Virus record (IMG/VR): IMGVR_UViG_3300049491_000234
Coordinates: 1 to 25,949 of that record
Direction: 5' to 3' (one strand)
From: a virus
Length of the DNA stretch: 25,949 bases
In this document: in pieces, positions 1 to 5,081 of the stretch
Layout of the letters: each line of letters begins with the position of its first letter
Numbering within the stretch: the first letter of the stretch is position 1
Notes under the pieces: model-generated
The model's database searches: none
Seen by the model: only the letters and a program-made list of their open reading frames with translations
Told to the model about the DNA's origin: nothing
Translations under genes and position numbers: made by a program

Positions 1-285
1 TGCTGGCGTTGTGATATTGGCGGATTCTCAAACGCAGCGCATGCAGACGCAGGAAAAGGCGGAGGCATCAAGTCGAGTGATCTAACCTGCTTCCCATTGT
101 GCGTTGACCGTCCCGGAGTGCAGGGATGCCACAGCATATTCGGGGCCTCTGGTAAATACACAAAAGAGTCGCGCAGGACGCTTGAACTATCAGCCGCCGA
201 TGAAACACAAGAAGCGCTCATCGAACTGAGCCAAGACGACCCAAAGATTCGCAAGGTGCTGGTTAATGTGGGGCTGGTGAAGTAA
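1..285 (+). CDS. Partial zinc-binding HNH/YbcO-like nuclease-type phage protein
   Basis: The reading frame is open from the first base, so the N-terminus lies outside the window; 94 residues are visible. Counting from the edge, C1 and C4 form a CxxC knuckle, H14 sits in an AHAD motif followed by a glycine/lysine-rich stretch, and C30, C34 and the C43-H44 pair form a second metal-binding cluster. The order CxxC, AH, GxGxK, SD, CxxxC, CH resembles the phage HNH-related YbcO/Ref-type proteins of nin regions, which act in recombination. The last 50 residues look like an acidic helical tail. The stop overlaps the ninB start by one base (TAATG), so the two are probably co-translated. The nuclease role is inferred from motif order only; it could be a non-catalytic zinc-ribbon protein. 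Confidence 0.6.
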   Translation, partial: CWRCDIGGFSNAAHADAGKGGGIKSSDLTCFPLCVDRPGVQGCHSIFGASGKYTKESRRTLELSAADETQEALIELSQDDPKIRKVLVNVGLVK

Positions 286-692
286 TGAAGTTCGTTCTTT
301 CCAACAACGCTCAGCGCGAACGCGTTTGTGAATACGTGTGGGCCGCACTCGATGGCTATCGCGTGGAACTCCGCGAGCCAAAGCGAACAGACGGCCAGAA
401 CGACCGATTTCACGCGATCTGCTCAGACATTGCGCGCTCAGGCTTTCAGTGGTTCGGCAGGCGCAGAACCGCGCAGGAATGGAAGGTGTTGCTTATCAGT
501 GGGCACGCAGTCGCTACAAAGGAGGGCGCTGAAATCATTCCCGGCCTTGAGGGCGAGCTTGTGTCAATTAGGGAAAGTACCGCCTTGATGAGCGTAAAGC
601 GCGGTGCTAGTCTCATCGAATACGCTCAAAGTTGGGCCGTCAACAACGGGATTGCGCTTCGTGATCCTGCACTGAATATGGAGAATCCATGA
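285..692 (+). CDS. ninB: NinB/Orf-family recombination mediator
   Basis: This 135-residue protein matches the lambda NinB (Orf) family in length (about 146 residues in lambda) and in its signature. The stretch RTDGQNDRFHAICSDI at about residues 34-49 corresponds to the family's SLDQNRKLWACLGDV-type motif. It is followed by GRRRTAQEWK, and then by a SIRESTALMSV segment that corresponds to the IGQSTSRMRV region. In lambda, Orf is a dimeric single-strand DNA-binding protein that helps load recombinase onto SSB-coated DNA, replacing RecFOR. It starts inside the stop codon of the zinc-binding gene upstream and overlaps the next gene by four bases (ATGA), an operon arrangement typical of nin regions. 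The family assignment is strong; activity is known only from relatives. Confidence 0.88.
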   Translation: MKFVLSNNAQRERVCEYVWAALDGYRVELREPKRTDGQNDRFHAICSDIARSGFQWFGRRRTAQEWKVLLISGHAVATKEGAEIIPGLEGELVSIRESTALMSVKRGASLIEYAQSWAVNNGIALRDPALNMENP

Positions 693-913
693 ACCCAGAC
701 TTCGAGAAACTCCCGCCCGGCTGGCTAGACTCGCCGCTCAATATCTGCGTCGGCGCCGCGAAAGTGCCTTGGGCGACAGAAACTGTTGACCATTATTGCG
801 GATGGGTTCTGCCAGGTGGAAGCAGAACCCAGAAACGCGATGTTGCGATACAGGCCGCGGCCTACATCGCTTCAGTCTTCAAGCGTTACGGTGCTGGCGT
901 GAAAATGTCCTGA
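689..913 (+). CDS. Small phage protein of unknown function
   Basis: This 74-residue product has no family I recognise. Its ATG overlaps the ninB stop by four bases (ATGA), which supports it as a translated member of the same operon. It is hydrophilic, rich in proline, tryptophan and glycine in the first half (PPGWLDSPLN, then a WATETVDHYCGWVLPGG segment), with a short helical, alanine-rich C-terminus. There is no signal peptide or membrane segment. Its 3' end overlaps by 28 bases the end of the convergent minus-strand gene at 886-1206. The sequence does not show a function. Confidence 0.65.
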   Translation: MNPDFEKLPPGWLDSPLNICVGAAKVPWATETVDHYCGWVLPGGSRTQKRDVAIQAAAYIASVFKRYGAGVKMS

Positions 914-1206
914 ATCAGCGCATTCAACGCGTCGAGGTCGGCTTGAGTCACAACCGTACCGTTTGCCAATTGCGCCTGAAGCGCCGCGATCTGGGCCGTC
1001 AGAGCGGCAATGCCGTCCGTGACCTGTTGCCGTTCCTGAGCGATGGTGTCTTTCACATCTTGAAGAGTAGCCATGATGGTTCCTTGGTTTGCTCCGATTG
1101 CGGAGACGGTTAGAACGATGTCGTTCAATCTTGCGAGCATCACAGGATCGGAAGCCGCGAACAGTTCACGAAGTTCTGCGAGCGGGCCGGTTACTGTGAT
1201 TGCCAT
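886..1206 (-). CDS. Small alanine-rich coiled-coil phage protein
   Basis: This 106-residue protein starts at ATG 1206. A helical N-terminal half (residues 1-45) is followed by a long heptad-like region (about 48-90) with repeated alanine, leucine, isoleucine and glutamine positions, including the IAALTAQIAALQAQL stretch, then a short loop with TQADLDALNALI and a proline-ending tail. It has no cysteines, signal peptide or membrane segment. Such short coiled-coil proteins are common in phage genomes and probably form homotrimers or dimers; I do not know this one's role. It is isolated: the neighbours on both sides are on the plus strand, converging with a 28-base overlap on one side and diverging across a 37-base gap on the other. 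An AGGA lies very close (one base) to the start, so initiation may be weak. Confidence 0.65.
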   Translation of the reverse strand: MAITVTGPLAELRELFAASDPVMLARLNDIVLTVSAIGANQGTIMATLQDVKDTIAQERQQVTDGIAALTAQIAALQAQLANGTVVTQADLDALNALIQDIFTPAP

Positions 1207-1243
1207 GTCCTATCATATCAAGTCGATGTAAGGAATTTATTAC

Positions 1244-1753
1244 ATGTCACTCATCTGGGCAGACTCTGAACTAGAAACCCTGCGCGTGCAATATCCGCAC
1301 GTCGAAACTCAGACACTCGCGAAATTGTTCAAGAGAACAGCGGCATCAGTGATTGCGAAGGCGAACAAGATCGGGCTCAAGAAAGCCGCAGATGCGCCTA
1401 ACACTGTCTCGTTGATCCGAGAATTGGCGAAACATCCTGACGGGTTCAGAACCGCTCAGTTACCAGGTGACTGCCACACAAACAGCGGCATCGTCTGGAA
1501 ACAGGTTCAAGCGGGGCATTTGTTCAAACTATCGATAAGCCACAAAAACGTGCGCTACTTCGATTCGCTCAAGTCAGCCGAAGCGTACAGGGATAGGAAC
1601 TGCAAGGCGCCGACTGTGACTGTGAAGCACCACGGGCCAGCTCGCGCGCCGTGGAAACCAGACACACCGGCTTACTACCCACCGGGTTTCAAAATCACCG
1701 TGATTCCGTGCAAACAAGATGGGTTTCACACTTCAACGCATTCGGAGGATTGA
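1244..1753 (+). CDS. Phage protein with Myb/SANT-like DNA-binding N-terminus
   Basis: This 169-residue protein has residues 1-47 in the pattern W-x3-E-x2-L-x3-YP-x5-LA-x2-F-x-RT-x2-S-x3-KA-x-K-GL. That pattern is typical of small Myb/SANT-like or homeodomain-like helix-turn-helix domains found in phage and bacterial proteins, and it suggests DNA binding. A second region (about 54-110) may be a winged-helix-like domain (SLIRELAKHPDGFRTAQL). The C-terminus is basic then proline-rich. A good ribosome site (AAGGAA, eight bases before ATG) sits in the 37-base gap between this gene and the divergent coiled-coil gene, so a promoter may lie there or within that gene. A regulatory role is inference. 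Confidence 0.7.
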   Translation: MSLIWADSELETLRVQYPHVETQTLAKLFKRTAASVIAKANKIGLKKAADAPNTVSLIRELAKHPDGFRTAQLPGDCHTNSGIVWKQVQAGHLFKLSISHKNVRYFDSLKSAEAYRDRNCKAPTVTVKHHGPARAPWKPDTPAYYPPGFKITVIPCKQDGFHTSTHSED

Positions 1754-1998
1754 TGAGTCAATTGGCAAACAATCTCGAATCAGAGATTGAGATATTGCGC
1801 GCTGCGAACGAGAAAATGCGCACTGACTGCCGAGATGCTGGGAATGCAATGGCAGAGATGGAAGACGAGTTCCAGCGCCTGCTATCCCCAACAAACGCCG
1901 AGATACGGCTAGCCGCAGGCGAGATGACTGCGCAAGAACTAAGGACGGTTCGCGCCGTCCTTAATTGGCTGAAGGCCAAGAGCGGAGCAGGCTTCTAA
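1753..1998 (+). CDS. Small coiled-coil phage protein
   Basis: This 81-residue protein starts at ATG 1753, which overlaps the previous stop by one base (TGATG) and is preceded by CGGAGG, so it is very probably translated with the Myb-like gene. Residues 5-45 are strongly helical and acidic (LESEIEILRAANEKMRTDC), consistent with a coiled coil, and the C-terminal half reads as two more helices. No family is recognised. Its last 60 bases are antisense to the 3' ends of the convergent spanin genes, a tail-to-tail overlap between the plus-strand operon and the late minus-strand operon. Confidence 0.65.
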   Translation: MSQLANNLESEIEILRAANEKMRTDCRDAGNAMAEMEDEFQRLLSPTNAEIRLAAGEMTAQELRTVRAVLNWLKAKSGAGF

Positions 1999-2244
1999 CG
2001 GTGTCAGCGTGACGCTCAGCCGCGACTGTATGCTCGCTCGCAACTGACAAAGCCTCAGCCAGTACGTCGCCGCAGGCGGCGGCAATTCCACCACCGGAGG
2101 GGGCGGCACCTGCGGAGGTTTCACCACTACTGGCCGCATCGATTCGCTTGCGCAGGATTGCAGCATCAGCGCTAGCAGCAGCGCGCACGGTAGCCACAGC
2201 AGCCGTGAATTCTCGTTTTGCTTGGTCGATTGCCTTTTGTCCAT
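1939..2244 (-). CDS. Rz1: Rz1-like outer-membrane spanin lipoprotein (o-spanin)
   Basis: This frame lies inside and beyond the Rz gene in a different reading phase, the classical nested Rz/Rz1 layout. The product has 101 residues. A basic N-terminus is followed by a hydrophobic segment ending in a lipobox (LALMLQSC, with cysteine at about residue 31). After it comes a proline-rich stretch typical of Rz1 (VVVKPPQVPPPPVVELPPP). In lambda the lipoprotein sits in the outer membrane and pairs with Rz across the periplasm to fuse the two membranes in the last step of lysis. It is longer than lambda Rz1 and runs 22 bases past the Rz stop. The nested position, lipobox and proline content make the call firm despite little sequence identity. 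Confidence 0.87.
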   Translation of the reverse strand: MDKRQSTKQNENSRLLWLPCALLLALMLQSCASESMRPVVVKPPQVPPPPVVELPPPAATYWLRLCQLRASIQSRLSVTLTPLEACSALGLQPIKDGANRP

Positions 2245-2473
2245 CTTGCACCGCCTCTATCCATTGCCGTTCGGTTTCCCTGAATTCCTTGTCGGCCACC
2301 AAAGCCGCCGCGTTGGCCGCTGCGCGCTCGTTAGCGATCACCGTTTGCAGTTCCGCTAGGGATGCCTTGGCACGGTTCATTCGCCACGTTTGAGCGCCTC
2401 CAAACAGCAGCGCGAACACCAGTAGGGCGCCGCCAGCGGGGAGCAGGTAGGGGGCTAGGAATTTCAGGATCAC
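1961..2473 (-). CDS. Rz: Rz-like inner-membrane spanin (i-spanin)
   Basis: This 170-residue protein has one N-terminal membrane anchor (about residues 5-27, LAPYLLPAGGALLVFALLFG) followed by a long alanine- and glutamate-rich coiled-coil region (about 35-110), as in Rz spanins, and a C-terminal part with two cysteines or fewer. The start is GTG at 2473, overlapping the upstream TGA by four bases (GTGA), so translation is coupled. The nested lipoprotein gene in another frame confirms the identity. Family knowledge: the i-spanin spans the periplasm and contacts the o-spanin once the murein has been degraded. It is the second-last gene of the lysis cassette. Confidence 0.87.
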   Translation of the reverse strand: MILKFLAPYLLPAGGALLVFALLFGGAQTWRMNRAKASLAELQTVIANERAAANAAALVADKEFRETERQWIEAVQDGQKAIDQAKREFTAAVATVRAAASADAAILRKRIDAASSGETSAGAAPSGGGIAAACGDVLAEALSVASEHTVAAERHADTVRSLLRSWPSAN

Positions 2474-2586
2474 GCGCGCTGCCCGTAGTAATCAGGATGC
2501 CCATAGTAAGCGAGGATGGTTGCCGCTCTAGGCGCAGACTCAAGCATCCAGATTCGGCGCTCAAGTTCGGCAATCTTCGCCATCAT
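2470..2586 (-). CDS. Very small protein between endolysin and Rz
   Basis: A 38-codon frame starts at ATG 2586 (or the adjacent ATG at 2583) and overlaps the endolysin stop (ATGA). Its own TGA overlaps the GTG of Rz. The product has a short amphipathic helix (MAKIAELERRIWMLES) and a tyrosine/glycine-rich tail (YYGHPDYYGQ). Without it there would be a gap of about 110 bases in a cassette where every other junction overlaps, which is the main argument that it is real. Longer upstream starts would run within the endolysin gene and are unlikely. Function unknown. Confidence 0.5.
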   Translation of the reverse strand: MMAKIAELERRIWMLESAPRAATILAYYGHPDYYGQRA

Positions 2587-3032
2587 CGCGGCTTCCGTTC
2601 CCAGACTTCCCAGTGCGGGCCATCGAGGAACGCCTTCTTTCCCTGCAAGCCCCGACGCTTTGCGTAGTTCGCTGACATCGCTTCCGCCGTCTCCGTCCAT
2701 GTCGTTACCTCGCGATCCCAACAGCCGCCCCACTTCAATTGCACGCCCAATTCCTTGGCGGCAATGTGCATTGAATTCGCGATGGTGTGATACAGCGGCC
2801 AGTCCCAGCGGACCTCGCCGCCGATCATCGCGCCAAGGTCCAGGGCCTCTGCCGTGATGTGAGCCGAGTCCATTGTCTGACTCGCGCTCGCAGCAACCAA
2901 TTCAGACTGCCGCATCACGGAGCGAATTCCCTCTAGAACGGAAATATCGATCAGGCAGATTTCCGCAGCGCGTTCTGCAACTGCGACCAGGTTTCTATCC
3001 ACGCCTTTGGCGCGTTCTAGGTTGTAGATCAT
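2583..3032 (-). CDS. Endolysin, peptidase M15 (L-Ala-D-Glu / D-Ala-D-Ala type) family
   Basis: The 149-residue protein follows the short phage M15 endolysin plan. There is an N-terminal helix pair, then VLEGIRSV at about residues 41-48. Next is the zinc-site motif SAHITAEALDL at about residues 64-74 (family consensus SxHxxGxAxDL), then KELGVQLKWGGCWD and DGPHWE near the C-terminus. The histidine and aspartate of the first motif and the histidine of the last would bind zinc. Relatives such as the T5 endolysin cut murein peptide bridges. The consensus glycine is alanine here. There is no signal peptide, so a holin is needed. The start was chosen at ATG 3032 because it aligns with the usual start (MxYxL). 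Alternatives are ATG 3044 and a TTG at 3116 with a better GAGGAA ribosome site. Confidence 0.85.
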   Translation of the reverse strand: MIYNLERAKGVDRNLVAVAERAAEICLIDISVLEGIRSVMRQSELVAASASQTMDSAHITAEALDLGAMIGGEVRWDWPLYHTIANSMHIAAKELGVQLKWGGCWDREVTTWTETAEAMSANYAKRRGLQGKKAFLDGPHWEVWERKPR

Positions 3033-3033
3033 C

Positions 3034-3213
3034 TTAGGGGGCATCGTCGTTTTCGGGAAGCGGAAGGAACGCGATGCACCCCATGTCCGCAGTAATTCCC
3101 GTAGAGTGGTCAGCAAGGGGTGTTCCTCGATCTGGGTTCGCTCGGAATCTCAGGCACTGGTGCTTGTTCAAACAAGGCTCGCTCGGCGCGCAGCGCTCTT
3201 CGTCTTTGGGCAT
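3034..3213 (-). CDS. Small cysteine-rich protein in lysis cassette
   Basis: This 59-residue product starts at ATG 3213; an in-frame GTG at 3237 directly after the preceding stop is an alternative. It contains four cysteines arranged as CAPSEPC, then KHQC, and a final C in MGCIAFLPL. This resembles short cysteine-rich phage proteins found in other lysis and late regions and may be a small metal-binding fold. There is no membrane segment. The stop lies one base before the chosen endolysin start. Function unknown; reality is supported by position and the conserved-looking cysteine spacing. Confidence 0.55.
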   Translation of the reverse strand: MPKDEERCAPSEPCLNKHQCLRFRANPDRGTPLADHSTGITADMGCIAFLPLPENDDAP

Positions 3214-3238
3214 GTGCCATATGCGAACGCGGTGCACG

Positions 3239-3547
3239 TCAGGTATCCGGCACGTTTCGCTTGGTCGGGCCGAAGTTGAAAACGCCCGCAGGAAGTAAGG
3301 AAACGTCACCATCGGACCAGATCATCAAAATCGCTTCATTCTCCACCCGCCAGCATCCAGACCAGCGGACAGTCCCATCGGCGTTTAGGAAGTCCACCTG
3401 AAACCGTGGTTTCTTATCAGGCATCTTTAGCTGACAAGGCGCCTCATAGAGCAGGATAGAAACCCCTCGAGGCCCCTTTGCCTCACCCACTACCGCAGCC
3501 CCCGCTGAAAGTGAAACAGCGCATAGGACAGCGGCAATGGTTTTCAT
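3239..3547 (-). CDS. Small secreted (signal peptide) phage protein
   Basis: The 102-residue product has an N-terminal signal peptide: MKT, then a hydrophobic alanine-rich core to about residue 18 and a likely cleavage near AVVGEA. The mature part is beta-rich with two cysteines (about residues 38 and 65) that could form a disulphide, and it includes VDFLNADGTVRWSGCWRV. The ATG at 3547 directly follows the TAA of the 33-codon gene upstream. A periplasmic protein in a lysis cassette could assist murein access or interfere with host envelope enzymes, but I do not recognise a family and this is only inference. Confidence 0.7.
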   Translation of the reverse strand: MKTIAAVLCAVSLSAGAAVVGEAKGPRGVSILLYEAPCQLKMPDKKPRFQVDFLNADGTVRWSGCWRVENEAILMIWSDGDVSLLPAGVFNFGPTKRNVPDT

Positions 3548-3649
3548 TTAGTCGTCTCTCATCGAGTCGTGAAACTCGTCGATGGTGCACTTCCATGTCA
3601 TCACGAGGAACTGTACGATTCTTTCGTACAACTCAATGATTGCTGTCAT
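3548..3649 (-). CDS. Very small (33-residue) lysis-cassette protein
   Basis: A 33-codon frame starts at ATG 3649, overlapping the stop of the membrane protein upstream by four bases (ATGA). It ends with TAA directly before the ATG of the secreted protein. The predicted peptide begins MTAIIELYERIVQFLVMTWK and ends acidic, so it reads as one amphipathic helix that could lie on or in a membrane. Seamless junctions at both ends are the main support. Its function is unknown; a small lysis regulator or antiholin-type peptide is possible but unproven. Confidence 0.5.
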   Translation of the reverse strand: MTAIIELYERIVQFLVMTWKCTIDEFHDSMRDD

Positions 3650-3879
3650 GATTTCGAATCCAGGTACGCTTTGAAAACCGCAACTTGAAGGTAGCAGATT
3701 GGAGCAGTAACGGCTGTGATGATTGCGGCAATCGCGATGGAGTCTGTCCCGTCCACACCGTTGACGTTTGCGAATTGGGCGGCCCAGTCAAACGCACGCC
3801 AAGTCATCCATAGCGTTACGCCGAGCACAGAGGTCCGGCGTAGGCCGATTTTCTCCTCCCACTCGACGAATGTATTCAC
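3646..3879 (-). CDS. Two-segment membrane protein, holin candidate
   Basis: The 77-residue product starts at GTG 3879, which overlaps the upstream TGA by four bases (GTGA). Longer in-frame starts would lie inside the upstream gene and give an unlikely cysteine-rich N-terminus. Two hydrophobic stretches are visible: about residues 17-38 (TSVLGVTLWMTWRAFDWAA) and about 48-68 (SIAIAAIITAVTAPICYLQV). A basic/acidic N-terminus precedes them and a charged KAYLDSKS tail follows. Small size, two membrane passes and a position just before the endolysin fit a class II-type holin. The neighbouring membrane proteins at 3876-4160 and 4157-4507 are competing candidates. Confidence 0.65.
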   Translation of the reverse strand: MNTFVEWEEKIGLRRTSVLGVTLWMTWRAFDWAAQFANVNGVDGTDSIAIAAIITAVTAPICYLQVAVFKAYLDSKS

Positions 3880-4160
3880 TGGATATGCAACGCACGCAAT
3901 ACAGACACCACAACCCAGAACGCAGCGGCAATCGCTGAAATCCCCAGCGCTATCTCGGTCCACTTCTTCCAGATCGTCTTGGGCGCCTGGCTTTGCATTT
4001 CCACGCGCAAGGCCGCAACCTCCCGATTGAGTTCCTCTTTCGTTGCGAGCACATTCTTCATTTCGACAAGTTCTCGGCGCATGTTTTGGAGTTCTTCCAT
4101 CATGTAGCCGAAGTGGACATCAAGCTGCTCGATTGTCGTCGCTGATCGTCGTTCGGTCAT
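3876..4160 (-). CDS. Coiled-coil plus C-terminal membrane anchor protein
   Basis: The 94-residue protein starts at ATG 4160, overlapping the upstream stop by four bases (ATGA). Residues 10-58 form a strongly charged helix with heptad character (MMEELQNMRRELVEMKNVL). After KTIWKKW comes a single hydrophobic segment at about residues 69-90 (IALGISAIAAAFWVVVSVL). This plan, a soluble coiled coil followed by a C-terminal transmembrane helix, resembles haemolysin XhlA-like and related phage proteins encoded beside holins. It may be a holin partner. No sequence-specific family is certain. Confidence 0.65.
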   Translation of the reverse strand: MTERRSATTIEQLDVHFGYMMEELQNMRRELVEMKNVLATKEELNREVAALRVEMQSQAPKTIWKKWTEIALGISAIAAAFWVVVSVLRALHIQ

Positions 4161-4507
4161 GGTTTGTTCTTTCTTGCTACCAAAGCTAGGACCATCACGA
4201 CGGACAGAATTCCAATCGAACTGAGGTCGAATCCCAAAAGGCTCGAACACTGAGCCTGCCCCGGCTTCACTTCCCAAGGCCGGATCATGTATAGAGTAGA
4301 ACAGACTATTACCTGCGCTTCCTCCGCTATCCACCAAACCGCAACCAGTGACAGCGGCCTCCATCTCCATGCAGCCGCCACTAGACACGCTAGGATGATC
4401 GCTGATCCTGAGATGTTCCATACTTGCGCCTGCCATTCCGGTCTGACCCATTCCCACCCGTAGTGCCTTAGAACGCCTGCCAATAAGAGCGGCGCGAACC
4501 ATCGCAT
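4157..4507 (-). CDS. Multi-pass phage membrane protein
   Basis: This 116-residue tryptophan-rich protein has three hydrophobic regions: about residues 1-13, 32-62 (ISGSAIILACLVAAAWRW and the following leucine/valine-rich stretch) and 91-110 (LSSIGILSVVMVLALVA). A central soluble loop with two cysteines separates the last two. The ATG at 4507 directly follows the TAA of the 43-codon gene. Proteins of this type are frequent in lysis regions of proteobacterial phages and are usually listed as membrane proteins. A holin or antiholin function is possible. Confidence 0.68.
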   Translation of the reverse strand: MRWFAPLLLAGVLRHYGWEWVRPEWQAQVWNISGSAIILACLVAAAWRWRPLSLVAVWWIAEEAQVIVCSTLYMIRPWEVKPGQAQCSSLLGFDLSSIGILSVVMVLALVARKNKP

Positions 4508-4639
4508 TTATTTTGTTGGGACAGGACCGCCGCCGCCGAGCGTCACCACCAGCGTATCTTTCACCTTGCCGGCCGGCATCTTCGAAACTGCAACCAGTGC
4601 AGCGCGGTAACCGAGAATCGTCAGAGCAATTGTGAGCAT
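4508..4639 (-). CDS. Very small (43-residue) hydrophobic protein
   Basis: A 43-codon frame starts at ATG 4639 with a good ribosome site (AAAGGA, five bases upstream) and ends with TAA immediately before the ATG of the next membrane protein. The N-terminal half is hydrophobic (MLTIALTILGYRAALVAVSK) and the C-terminal half is beta-prone and glycine/proline-rich. The ribosome site and zero-gap junction make it likely to be translated. Function unknown. Confidence 0.55.
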   Translation of the reverse strand: MLTIALTILGYRAALVAVSKMPAGKVKDTLVVTLGGGGPVPTK

Positions 4640-4651
4640 GGCAGTCCTTTA

Positions 4652-5071
4652 TCAGAATTTATTCAAAAACGATAATTGTGTAACCCCTCGTTCGCGGGAT
4701 AGATAAATCGCTCCATCCCCGATATACATTCCCAAAGCACCCCCGGCAATCGTCGCCGCCAGGTCTTTGCCGCTGAAGTGATTCCCGGTCTGCGTCGAGT
4801 CTGCAAGTTCCTTCAGGAGCCCGATTGTCGCCGGAACGGCCATTGCTTTCCAGCGGCTATCTTGGAACTGAAGGCGCCCCGCAAACCCGGCAAGCGCACC
4901 GAACACAGCATGCTCTGACTTGTCGTTGTTCGTGACATATAGCCCGGAATCCTGCTGAACAGGAGGCTTTTTGTCATGCGCATGCGCAGCACTGGCGAGA
5001 GTCAACAGCATGACACCAGCAAGGAGCATCGCTGCTGCGACGCCTAGATAGACTTTGTGATGTGCTTTCAT
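4652..5071 (-). CDS. Secreted YfiM/DUF2279-like protein
   Basis: The 139-residue product starts at ATG 5071 with AGGA six bases upstream. A longer in-frame start at 5092 would overlap the tailspike gene. Residues 1-32 form a signal peptide (KVYLGVAAAMLLAGVMLLTL, ending ASAAHAH). The mature part matches the general YfiM/DUF2279 pattern: NDKSEHAVFGALAGF, then GLLKELADS, GKDLAATIAGGALGMYIGDG. The HxxxG, KE-x-DS and DL-x3-GG elements are visible. These proteins are predicted periplasmic or membrane-associated with no firmly established role. It is the first gene of the lysis cassette, so a function in envelope disruption or superinfection control is possible. Confidence 0.68.
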   Translation of the reverse strand: MKAHHKVYLGVAAAMLLAGVMLLTLASAAHAHDKKPPVQQDSGLYVTNNDKSEHAVFGALAGFAGRLQFQDSRWKAMAVPATIGLLKELADSTQTGNHFSGKDLAATIAGGALGMYIGDGAIYLSRERGVTQLSFLNKF

Positions 5072-5081
5072 TGGATTCCTA

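Noticed and set aside
2587-2733. N-terminal extension of the small gene before Rz (87-residue version)
   Set aside because: It would lie entirely antiphase within the endolysin gene; the ATGA junction at 2583-2586 gives a natural start.
3612-3630. Seven-base inverted repeat with five-base loop
   Set aside because: It falls within the 33-codon gene; several stems of this size are expected by chance in the window and no terminator tail follows.
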